DNA from: Yponomeuta sedellus
Taxonomy: Eukaryota > Arthropoda > Insecta > Lepidoptera > Yponomeutidae
DNA: 64,000 nucleotides
Direction: 5' to 3'
Assembly (NCBI GenBank): GCA_934045075.1
Contig: OW203732.1
Span: forward strand, 14,920,201-14,984,200
Below are positions 25,401 to 37,400 of the stretch, in pieces. Both the position numbers and the translations under genes were made by a program. The notes below the pieces were generated by a model. It had not been told where the DNA came from. It did not search any database and saw nothing but the letters and a program-made list of their open reading frames with translations. Numbering within the stretch: position 1 is the first letter of the stretch; each line of letters opens with the position of its first letter.

Positions 25401-28400
25401 GCGATTCTGGCATTACAGAGAACCAGTCTACGGCGGATTTTGCATCTAGACCTCAAACTGCACCCGTATAAGCTTCAAATCGTGCAGGAGATGAAACCAA
25501 ATGATTACATTCAACGTAAGTTATTGGCTGACACAATGCTGGAGCAATTCTCTAGCCTGGAGAATGTACGTGATACCCACGAAGTAGCACTTCAGCGCAT
25601 AAAGCTACTGGAATATCAGCTTTCTGAAGCGCATAAAGAACTCAGTGTGCTACATCAACAAAACCTTGACAGAGAAAGTGAAAATATATCTTGTCTGTAC
25701 AATGACTTAATAATCAACAATAGCACTAGTTGTCTTTCCTCACAAACTGAATCCTCCCAACCCAAAATGCCACTTCAAGGTTCCAACAAAATAAAACGGT
25801 ACATTCGTACAAAAAGACATATTAAACGCATCAATAAAGCCTTGAAAAGCAATAACCAGATTATGAAGTACATGGGTATTAAAAAACTTAATATTAGTCT
25901 GCAGAAGGACCTACTGGGCAACACAATGGAACATCAAGTAATAACAAGTGAATATGAGGAAAAAATTCAGGATCTTCACTCCCACATTCATAGTTTAGAA
26001 AAATCACTCAGTGACTTAGGCAAGCAGTACACTGAGGCACAAGAGGAAATGGAGGCATATGCAGCAGAACTAACAGCCTTAGGTACATATAACATGGATC
26101 GATTTCAGTCGCTAAGCAACAAAATATCAGCGGGTTCTTCATGTGCATCTTGTAAAATTCTACAAGATCAGCCACCAGCATCAACATCATGCCTCACCAC
26201 ACGACTGCATGGCCCCACTGAGGATACAAGTCCAGCTGCGTTGCGTCTACCTCCAAGCACTACTGAGATAACTCACAGCCAGCCTGAATCAAGCACCATT
26301 AGCATGACTGGCCCGGCAGTAAAACAAGAAAGGAGGACTGTAATCTTCTCTGATAAGATAGGTGCAGGGTTAGGTCCTTTGTTGAATGACAGGCTGACAC
26401 AAAATGTGCTGAATAAATGCTATCCCCATTCAAGTTTTACTGACATTGTTAAAGAGCTGTTCAAAAGCCCAATACAGAACGACACAACCTACATTTTATT
26501 AGTAGGAAATAGCCAAGGTGTTAAAAAGACTGATATAAACAATATATTTGAATTATATGGTCAAGCTAAAGATGTCCAACCGTGGATGGGAAAATTAGTG
26601 TTTTGCGCTTTCCCATATTCTCAGTCCCTGTCAGCAAAAGAAAATAATGACATCCATAGCTTGAACATACACATTCACCATTTGACATGTCGTCATAGTG
26701 ACATATCATTTTTTGATCTTAACAAATTTGTTAAGAATTACTTTTTGACGCGAGATACTGTGTACCTCACGAAAAATAGTCGACGTAAGTTAGCTACTTT
26801 GTTAGCTTACAATATTTTTGACTCTGTGGTTATAGGAATTATAACACAACCTGATAGGAATGACAACCGTGTTACTAGTATTAGTAATAATTCAACAGCG
26901 GGCTCAAACACACAGTCAATGGCTTTAAACTGCCATCGCAGACAAAGGAAAACCCTAAGTTAGGTATCAATTTAGTTGCACAAAATATACAGGGTTTTTC
27001 CGGCAAAGACAATTTAATTGAACTATTTTTAGCAGATTTCAATGTAGATATTTTGTGTTTAACAGAACATTGGCTGAAACATTCTGAAATGTCATTTACT
27101 TTAAAAGACTATTTAGCAGCAAGCACTTTTAACCGACAACACTCAATAAGAGGAGGTTCAATGATCTTTGTCAAAAGTAGTTTGAAAATGAAAGAAAGAA
27201 AAGATATTGTCAGTCTATCTGTTGAGCGTTTGATTGAGATGTCGTGTGTGGAATTGGATAGGTATATAGTTATGTGTGTTTATAGGCCGCCACAATCAAA
27301 TTATAATGAATTTGAATTACTTATGGAGGATGCCTTAAAACGCCTATTCAGTACTACGAAGAGCATAGTGGTGTGTGGGGACTTCAATATAGATTTCTTA
27401 GTTCAAGGTCCACTTAAAACTAAACTCGCAAGCCTTTTCAGGTCATATAATTTAGATAATTTATTTACAGAACCCACTAGGACAACTGCTACTAGCGCTA
27501 CCTGCATAGATAATGTCTTTTGCAATTGTGAATATTTAGAAAAAGAAGTCATACATAAATTACAGTCGGACCATAGCGGGCTATGGGTAGTCCTACCGTC
27601 AGTACTGGAAGCAAAAAAATGCAATGAATTAAATTGTAGGCCAATAACAGAGAAAAAAATTTAATTATTTAAAAAAAATATAAACATAAAGTTAAATTCG
27701 TTGAATTTCGATAGCAATGATCCGAATACGTTATATCAAGTATTGTTTTCAACCATATCAAAAGAATTTGAACTTGTTTTTAACGTAAAAAAAATTACAG
27801 AGTTAAAAAGCGGGTTTTCAGAATGGGCAACGCCAGGTATATATAGAAGTAGGAAAAGGCTTTATGAATTGTATGAAGAAAAACAATTCAATCACGATCC
27901 GACGTTCAAAGAGTACGTAAAAAAATATTCAAAAACTTTTAGACAAACTTGTTTAACAGCCAAATCGATAAGTATAAGTAAAAAAATTATGGCGTCTACT
28001 AATAAAATAAAAACAGTCTGGCAAGTAATTAACAAAGAAACAGGTAAAACGAGACCTAAGGACCAGGGATTTGCGTTGAAGATCGAAGGTAAGTTAGTTA
28101 ATTCGAAGAAGGACATAGCAGAAATATTTCAAACTTTTTTTAAAAACATGCCACTGCATATAACGGCTAGCTTAAATTCTTCCTCCCAATTAGCCGATAC
28201 CTTACTTTTGGAAAGTACAAATCCATGTAAAGTTGACTTCCAATTCTCCCATATAACTACCTTAACTATTGTCAAAACATTTAAAGAGTTAAACTTAAAA
28301 AAGACTGAAGATTTGTGGGGGTTATCGGTTAAATTAATATCAACTATAATCAATATTCTAGCACCTTACCTTGCTTTGATTTTTAATAAATGTGTTGACC

Positions 28401-31400
28401 AGGGAACCTTTCCTAATCTATTAAAGTTAAGTAAAATCGTACCCTTGTTTAAAACTGGTGATAGTGAAGATCCAAATAATTTCAGACCTATAGCAATACT
28501 GCCGGTGCTAAGTAAAGTTTTTGAGAAAGTAATATTACATCAATTGCAAACTCATTTTAGTATAAATAAGCTCTTCCATAAGAAACAGTTCGGGTTTACA
28601 AAAGGCCGCTCAACGACGGAAGCAGGCATAGCGTTAGTAAAGCATATCTTTGAGGCGTGGGAAGAGTCGCAGGATGCCATTGGGGTTTTCTGTGACCTTT
28701 CTAAGGCGTTTGACTGCGTTGACCACGAAACACTTCTCATAAAATTGCACCGATATGGTTTAAGTAATAAATCACTAAGTCTTCTTCGATCTTACTTAAC
28801 AGACAGAACTGTAAAGGTTGATATTAATAGAGTTAAATCCTCGGGTTCTGATGTAAAAGTAGGAGTCCCTCAAGGTTCTATACTGGGTCCGTTCCTTTTT
28901 TTGGTATATATAAATGATTTGCCCTACCTAGTAGAAAAGCTTTCGCAGATAGTGTTGTTTGCAGATGATACTTCCTTAATTTTTAAAGTAAAGAGAGGTA
29001 TAAGTAATGTAGACGATGTAAACAATGCTTTATCTACTATTCTAAACTGGTTCACTATAAACAATCTGATGCTAAATGCAAAAAAGACAAAATGCATCAA
29101 ATTCTCACTACCCAATGTTAAAAATGTTGACACGAGTTTAAAAATATCTGGTGAGAGGCTAGAGCTGGTAGAGTCCACGCTTTTTTTAGGTATAACGATA
29201 GACTCAAAACTGCAATGGGGTCAGCATATTGGAAAACTGTCGGGTCGGTTGAGTTCAGCAGCGTTTGCAGTCAGAAAAATTAGACAACTTACAGACGTGT
29301 CGACGGCGAGGCTGGTCTATTTTAGTTATTTTCACAGTGTCATGTCGTATGGTTTGTTATTATGGGGACGGGCAGCAGATATAGAAACCATATTTGTCTT
29401 GCAAAAAAGAGCAATAAGAGCTATTTACAACTTAAACAGTAGAGAATCGCTAAGGGAGCGTTTTAAAGAAATAGGCATTCTTACACTGGCTTGCCAATAT
29501 ATATTCGATAATATAATGTATGTCCGAAAAAATATAACAATGTTTAAATTAAATAGGGACGTTCATAACGTAAACACAAGGAATAGAAACAAGGTTGCTT
29601 GTACTAAATCCCGATTAGCCAAGGTAGGCACATCATTTGTAGGTTACTGCGTTCGTTTTTACAACAAAATTCCAGAACGTGTTCTATGCTTGTCTGAAAA
29701 TAAATTTAAAACTTTCATTAAAAATTCGCTATGTAAAAAGGCATATTATAGAATAGACGACTATATAAACGATCCTAATCCGTGGTAGTAAACCAATTCC
29801 ACCGCGATTTTATTGTTAAGTATAACTAAGTATAACATATATTTTATAATACAAGTGTGTACAGACGACGTGATTGCATATTAATAACTATATGATACCT
29901 TATATAACTGACAAAAACTTAACTGCAAGTTTGCTAAAGGTCATTCGAATGGTAGCGTGGTGTTCGGGTCATCTATCTCCCTCCAAAATGGTTGAGACTG
30001 ATGATGGCTGAGCACTGCGTTATGCTCGTGAACGAGTGCTGTTCGTGTGTCTGGCCGCAGCACTTATGTTTTCCCCTATTATTGTGAGACATTTGACTAA
30101 TGCTTTGGCATTTGGGGTTGTTAATGGCAGTCATGAAATCTTATTAGGTTTACATATGGCAACTGATGTATTTGGTTTTAAGATGATTTGAGAAAAGATG
30201 GTCAGAGTGGAGTTTTTTTTTCCGCTGCCTTTTTCTCCACTACAATACGGCCCGAAGGCGGCGGCTTACACTTTACATTGTACATTGACATTCAGCAAAT
30301 AGAATGTAAATTCTTTACGTTGAAATAAAATTATTTGAATTTGAATTTGAATTTGAATATTGTTTACGGAAGAAGCCCACTTTCACATCAACAGGCACGT
30401 GAATAAGCACAATTGTCGATATTGGAGTAGGGAAAACCCTCGCCTTAAACACCAAAAGCCACTTCATTCACCTAAAACGACAGTATGGGCTGCCATATCA
30501 GCAAAGGGCATAATTGGTCCGTATTTCTTTGAAAATAATCAAGGAAATAATGTAACTGTGAATTCAGCGGAATACGTCAAGATGTTGCGAGAGTTTTTGA
30601 CGCCGCAGTTGCATGAATTTCAAGGATACAACAGCAGGACCTGGATGCAACAAGATGGAGCAACATGCCATACGTCTAATGTGACTTTACCGGTAGTCAA
30701 AGAAATGTTTCCGAATAAATTGATTTCTCGCAGAGGTGATATCCCATGGCCTCCGAGAAGCCCGGATCTGACACCATGCGATTTTTTCTTATGGGGATAC
30801 CTGAAAAGTCGAGTCTACCTTAATAAACCGACGAATATATCCCAATTAAAACGAAACATGCACGACGAGATAGCCGCAATCCCCCGCAGCATGTGTCAGC
30901 GAGTTTTCCAAAGTTTGCGTAGTCGATTGCTAGAGTGCCAACGACGAGACGGTGCACATCTCGACGATGTTCTTTTTAAAAAAATAAATATCATTAAATT
31001 GTCAAAACGTTAAAAATATAATCAACAAAATAACAGTCGTAGTTTTATTTCTATTCATGTTTTAAAAGTGCAAAAATTATTGGCCCACCCTTTATTTATA
31101 ACAGTTTATTTTGGTAGGCAAAAGTAAAGTACAGTCTATTTATTCTTACTTGTCCAATTTAGTAAATAATTTTAGTCCAAAACTGCCATATTTCCATAAA
31201 TGAAGTAACTTGGAACACTCTTTTAGATAACACGCTGCCAATTTTATAAACATAGTTCATGAATTTGCGAGAAAATGTCTTGTTTAGGCATCTAATCTCA
31301 ATTTTAAGGTGAGAATCTTGTTTACTAAATTGGGCAAGTAAGAATAAATAGACTGTATGTACAAAATTGTTGTTTGCGGCCCTTACACTAAAGCCTGTAA

Positions 31401-34400
31401 CATGATAAGAGCCAGTAAATTCTATTAGTAGTGCATAGTGAGTTCAAGACTGTCATAGTTTGAGTTCTATTTGCTTTTGCGGACAGTCTAATTTCTTCAC
31501 GTCATCACCGTTTGTTATCGTTAGCTAACTGATCGCAGCTGAACTATACCACATAATCTTTTCTCATCATCATATATAAAAAAAAATGTTCGTGTCTGAG
31601 GAGCTCTTCAAAACGCACGGTGAGCAGTGGCAGCGGAGCGGTCACCCTCATATTCGAGAAGTCTACGTTAGGTGATGGATGACACCAAAACAAGAAGAAT
31701 ATTAATCAAATGATCAAACATATTTAATTACCAATATTCGTATCGCGGTAAATGGGTGACACGAGTGAACGACGCTTTGTGTGCGACAAATACAAGTAAC
31801 TTTCCTAGACGTAAGGCGTCATAGGAAATCTACTCACTGCATTTATTTTTGAGTCACGAAGGAAATAAATCGAAAATTGTCCTTTCCCAGCACTGATGGT
31901 TAGTGCTTTAAAAGAATATAAATAGATCGAAGCAAACCGGCTCTATCACTCCATCGAATACAGACGTCGTAGAAATGCAGAGCCATTTTTAATCACAGCT
32001 CTACTCCAGTTCTAACTATGGCATGACAATCGATTGAATTGGTCCAAGCTGTAGAAGTGGACATTCATTTCCAAGCTCTTTTAATTTTCCTGACAGAGAA
32101 TTAATTAACAAACATACAGAATTCTGTTTCATTATCAAATGCAAATAGCAAATGCAACAGCACATCTTATTGAAAGCAACATTCATAAGCTTAAATATCG
32201 TTTACGATTCAACATAACATACGGTCTGCATAATTTCAATTGATTTATGCCTCCACAGCCGAATCACTACAATACTCATAAAATAGTGACAGAGGCACGG
32301 TTGTTAGGAGATAAATTATGTTATGTATGACTCTCGGTAAACAATGTTATTTACAACAGCATTGTTAGTCACCTGCAATGAAATATAGTATACGATTTAT
32401 TTTAAGTATTTTCTGTACAAACTTTGGCATCCCCTCTTAAGGGTTAAATTTTATGGAATGTTTGGAAATTTCATAATCTCAAGTACTTGCAAAACTTACT
32501 AATACCTTGTACTACACTATCTCTTAGCTAGTCTGTAAGTATGGACTTTTGTGGTTCTATTACATAGACATAATTGAAAAGAAACGGGTTTATCAATTTG
32601 ATTGTTATCAATGAGTGAAACTTCACTCCTTCACAACTTTTAAGACCGCTATTTAGTTTTGCGAGATTAATGAATATGTTCTTCTGCTTCGGTAACTGTT
32701 TTGGCCCCTCATTTAATGTTTACTACTAGGGTCGTTATCACTGCCGATTTTAGCATATTTTGGTGATATGTCCAACACAATGGATTTAAATTCCGATTGT
32801 TTAATCTGAATTGATTCAGATAAGGTTAACAGTGATTTGGTTATACGTGTACCTAATAAATAATTGATATCAAACCTTTGTATGTCTCCCCTGCACGGAT
32901 CCCTTCCGGCATCGCAGGAAGGTTAGGCAATACTCTACTACGGGGGCCAAGTCCGGGTTGGTGGAGGAATGTAAGGCAGTGGCGGGCCTTACTGTCAGAA
33001 GTTATCAAGCCGCCCATAAGGCCTTTGACGTGACTAAACGTGTCTTGTGCGAAGCACGGAAGCCTTTTGAAAAAATGCCACTAGCGGTAGTCACAGGATG
33101 GTCACCCATCCAGCACCTGACCGCGCCTGTTGCTTAACCCAAGTGATTGATTCTAATCACTCGGTTCCACTAATAACAATCTATTACTCTAATAAATACT
33201 TAGGTAGGTGATATTTTTTATCAAATAAGAAAGGCCTTTGATAAAAGCCTTGAGACGCTGTTACTACTACGATAACTGAAGAACGAATATAACGCCGCGC
33301 CACTGTCTAATTATTAAGCATTCAATTTTGATCGCTAAACTGGATAAGAAATCTATTGCGGTTTACCCTGTACCTAAATATGTCGTGTTATACTGCAATA
33401 CATAAAAAATAATAATACGAGTATAAGTAACATAAACCGCCAAGTGCGTGTCTGAATCGCGCTTTGTACAGTTCCGTAGGAGCGATGATTGCTTTACACA
33501 ACTATCAACTACTGTAAGGACGGGCAGCAGACATTGGGAACATCTTCGTCTTGCAGAAGAGAGCGATTAGATTAATCTAAAAGCTAGGCAGAGATAAAAA
33601 AAAACTAACATCCTGTCAGTTGCCAATCAGTATGTCTATGAAAACATTATGTACGTCAGGAAAAATATCAGTAATTTTAAAACTTTAGGTAGCCAACACA
33701 ATGTATAATAATTATATTCTCGCACTTTTTTGCTGTTTGTTATCAATATATTTTCGATTTAATTATTTATGTACATGCACCACGACCAGACTATATACTT
33801 CATGCAATCCACTCCATCCAAAGGTTGTCTGGAAGAGATCGCTCTTAGCGATAAGACCGCCAATTGTATAACATTACTTAGATTTAAGAATCATCAGTTT
33901 TCTAAATTGGATTGTTATTATGTACGGAATCTTGACTTGTAATTAATATTATCAATTAAATATGTCTATGTCTATGTCATGGTTGAAATATTTTTTTGGT
34001 TGTGCAATAAAGTGTTCCCTATCTCTATCTATCTATCTATGTACTCGTAAATTCTCGTAAAGTTCCCACTATTTAGGCTGGCAAAGGTCATCCTTCTAAT
34101 CGTTAATACTTCATGGGGCATTTTATACGCTTCTATAATAAAATCCCTGAAGATATATTAAGCTTGCCTGAAACGCGGTTCAAAAAATATGTGAAGCACG
34201 CTTTGTGCCAAAAGGGCTACTATAACATAAAGGATTATTTAGTTGACAATGATGTCTGGAATTAAAGGCAGAACAATGCATGAGTTCTAAGTTTATAAAT
34301 AATTATGGAAACTCTATTAATTAAGGACTTCGAAAAGAGTAATGTTTGGAGTTTTTTGTCCATCCATCTACGTTTTGAAATTGACACCTAGTTTGAATTG

Positions 34401-37400
34401 TAACTTTCATTAAGCCGCAGTTTCTGCGCTACTTTGAATAAAACCTTTCATTTCATTTCATCAAAGTAATTTTCAATGGAATTTGTACGAAATTTTACTT
34501 TTATATGTTTATTTACTATTGCTTGTTAACTTATAAAGCCTGCTTAGCTTGATAGTTTTCCTTTTAACTTCCTTATGTGCTATTTCCCTGAATTCTTCCA
34601 CACTCACAAACTTTCGCCTTTATAATATTAGTGTCAGGTGTGATAGTGTGATGTGTTAATTAATACACATCTTCAAATATTGTTTAACATTCATTTAGGT
34701 CGTTTTAAATCCCATTCACAATATACAATACATCACACTGCGGCGCTTTACCAGGCAGGGCTCCGTGTAACCGTAGCGCATTGTGCGACTGGAGAATGTG
34801 GGTACCTACTAGTTGGTGCGCGCTTCTACCTCGGCTTGTGTCTCAAATGGCTGGAATTTAGACGTGAACAAGTAACAAACATACACACTTACAAACTTTG
34901 GCCTTCATAATATTTAGTTAAAACTGTCCGTATACGGATTATACGGACAGTTTTAATTAAATATTATGAACTGTTTGCTCGCTTATTACATTTTTTACAA
35001 TTTTCCGACGTTTCTAAAAGTTCTAGCCCGAGAAGACCGTTTCTTTACGCGAGGCAATAGAGATCCGCCGGCATCCAAATTTTAATAGAGATCGTGGTTG
35101 GAACATACCGGCAGTATGGGAACCAGTGCTTAAGTGCATGAGACCCCCTTGCTAGAAGTGTGACTGTAGAGTTAATTTTAATTTCAATTAATAATCAATA
35201 TTTTTAAGTTCATGTAAAATAATTGGTTTCTAAATTTAATTTTAACTTCAATTACTAATAATCAATATTGTTGACTTTATATAACATAATTGGTTTGCCT
35301 ATTTTGATACGTAACTTCACAATTAACTTTTGTAATTTTTGCCGAGGGTAATAAATAACCTAACAGTTAATGCTTTCAAAAAGACGCCTGTCACCTCAGT
35401 CATCCGAGACCACGGCACCTAAAAAAGTGCCGAAACGTCAGAAAATTGTAAAAAATGTAATAAACGAGTAAAATCCGTATAAGGACAGTTTTAATTATGT
35501 CTAGTGCTCGTGTTAACCTTAGAAAATACTTCATAATATTTGTGTGATTTTATCCCGCAGGTGCCCTGAAAGAGATTTGCAGCAAGCAGGAGGATCTGCT
35601 GCAGCGGTGTTCGATGGCGCTGCCGGTGCTGAGCTCGCCCGAGATCTCCTTCGCGCTCACAAGAGAGGAGCTCGACAAAAACTGCGTGTAAGTAGCGGTT
35701 AAAAAGCGGTCGCAATGCAACGGATAAAAATTATGACTTAGATTACATTAGTACTCTTTATATTCTGTTTAATGCACTAACCCGTGCTAAGGACAGTTTT
35801 AAAAGCCTATTTAGAGGCTAAATAGGCTTTTAAAACTGTCCTTAGCACGGGTTCCACCCATTCCACCCATTCCGGGACTCGAACCCGCGACATCTGGCTA
35901 TCCGTGCCAGCGCTCTCCCAACTGAGATAATGTTCGACTACCGGCATCAGTGAAATTTCGAACCTCTTTACAATACTCTCTGTATTACTTACAGGCAGCG
36001 ACATCTGGCTGAAGTATTTTGCATCACTTGCAAATTAGTGCTCTTTATTTCACACCTTACATACCTAATAGAATGACTTTGTATTACTTCTACTTTGTGG
36101 TTTTATACAAGGTAATAAAAAGTTATTTTATTACATAATTGCTTTTTGTGATAAGGCCGCCAATTGTACTACATTTTTATATAATTTCTGTTGCTGTCAT
36201 TTCTATGTACAACAAAGAATATTCTAACGAGGTTATACAAAATTACGGTTGCCTGGAAGAATTTGCCTTTAGTGATAAGGCCGCCAATTGTACTACATTT
36301 TTATATAATTTCTGTTAGTGTAATTTCTATCTAGTAAAGTAGTAGAAATACGAAGTAATAACGCATTTTCAGTAAAGGTTATCTGCTGTACTGAATTGTT
36401 GCGTATTAAAAGGCGTTGCATGACTTATTTCCCAGTTGGCAGGCTAGGTATTCATATAGAGCAGTTTACTCATTCGCCAACTGAGCGGGATAACTTCTCG
36501 AAACTGGCCTAACTTTCGCTAAAGAGTCCGCTATACGTCAGCCCGGCAGTTGGGCGCAACTTTCAAAGGCATCTTTAGAATCAACCCCTACTTTGATGAT
36601 ACAAAATGATACTATATTCAATTTTTATAAAAAAAATTAGTTCCCAAGGCACATCAATTAAAGTTTATGTTGCACAGCAACTTCTGTTTAATGCATGTTT
36701 CAGACATCAGACAGCTCTATTAAAAGGTGCGAAGATGGCGCTACTGTATATTTTAAATATTTAAACTCATTTAAAAACCTATTTAGAGGCTAAAAATTTC
36801 ACCCATGCCGGGATTCGAACCCGCAACCTCTGGCTATCCGCACCAGCGCTCTACCAATTGAGCGCTCGACCAATATTTAAACTCAGTAACTCAAAAAATT
36901 CGTAAGCGCCTGAACAAAAGTTTTAAATGACAAACACTAATGTCTTTCAGAAATTGCAGATTTTAAGTCTTGTGTTACTGTGCTATTACTAATAGAGTAT
37001 TAAAGAGTGTGCACGCAACTCTAACAAAAATTTGCGCCTTAAAGCTTAATATTACGCAAATGTATACTCAATCGAAAAATGGTTTTACTACATAATTTAA
37101 CTTATTTTAAACGATTTACTTTATTTTAAACGACCATTTCAACGATAACTGCAATTTAGTCTGAAACATTCTAGTGTAGGCGTCAAAAAAATGCACCCCA
37201 ACTTTTGGAGGTGTCGGGAAGGTACCATATGTTTTTTACCTTTTCCTCGGCGTGATTAACATGTATTATATAATTATGCCAAACTTCAGCTTTCTGGTAC
37301 TTATCGGCTCTGCGCTAAGACCGACAGCTGGACGAACATGGCAAAAATATAATGGCGAAACAGTCCTTGTTGACTACGGAACCTTAAAAAACTCTAATGG

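Larger units (their letters stand above)
25549..30352 (+). mobile_element. CR1-like LINE inserted in mariner
   Basis: A 4.8-kb non-LTR retrotransposon with ORF1, an overlapping ORF2 (endonuclease plus reverse transcriptase, no RNase H) and a 560-bp 3' UTR. The UTR ends in tandem TTTGAA/TTGAAT units directly against the mariner sequence. The left border is set by where the mariner frame stops making sense, so it is good to a few bases only. No target duplication was found, so insertion with a small target deletion is possible. A related 3' end lies at 59512-59800 and a related coding relic at 33525-34462. Confidence 0.8.
25107..31013 (+). pseudogene. Mariner transposase, interrupted
   Basis: The N-terminal half starts at ATG 25107 (MERFTGQQRAFCVKQFYKNN) and holds the DNA-binding region with two helix-turn-helix parts: KAWVVKFEQTGST, then RRILHLDLKLHPYKLQIVQE. 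It runs to about 25548 (MLEQF). The C-terminal half resumes about 30353 and ends at TAA 31011-31013. It holds WAAISAKGIIGPYFF, WMQQDGATCHTS with the second catalytic Asp, and SPDLTPCDFFLWGYLKSRVY with the third. There are 41 residues between those two Asp, the DD41D spacing. The first catalytic position reads FTEEAHFH, where family members I know have SDEA or TDEA, so the Asp appears to be Glu. About ten residues at the junction seem missing. The gene cannot make active transposase. Confidence 0.85.
24994..31090 (+). mobile_element. Mariner (DD41D type) split by a LINE
   Basis: The ends are a perfect 22-bp inverted repeat starting GGGTGGGCCAATAATTTT (24994-25015 and 31069-31090). The transposase coding region sits between them in two parts, separated by a 4.8-kb LINE. 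Without the LINE the mariner would be about 1.3 kb, normal for the family. A TA target duplication is not clean: flanks read TAATAC on the left and TTTATT on the right, so either 1-2 extra bases belong to each end or the site has mutated. Confidence 0.88.

Noticed and set aside
32990..33170. Functional 5S rRNA gene or pseudogene
   Set aside because: Only the promoter half matches 5S rRNA, it joins a non-5S body, and the same chimera occurs at other loci; a SINE explains it better.
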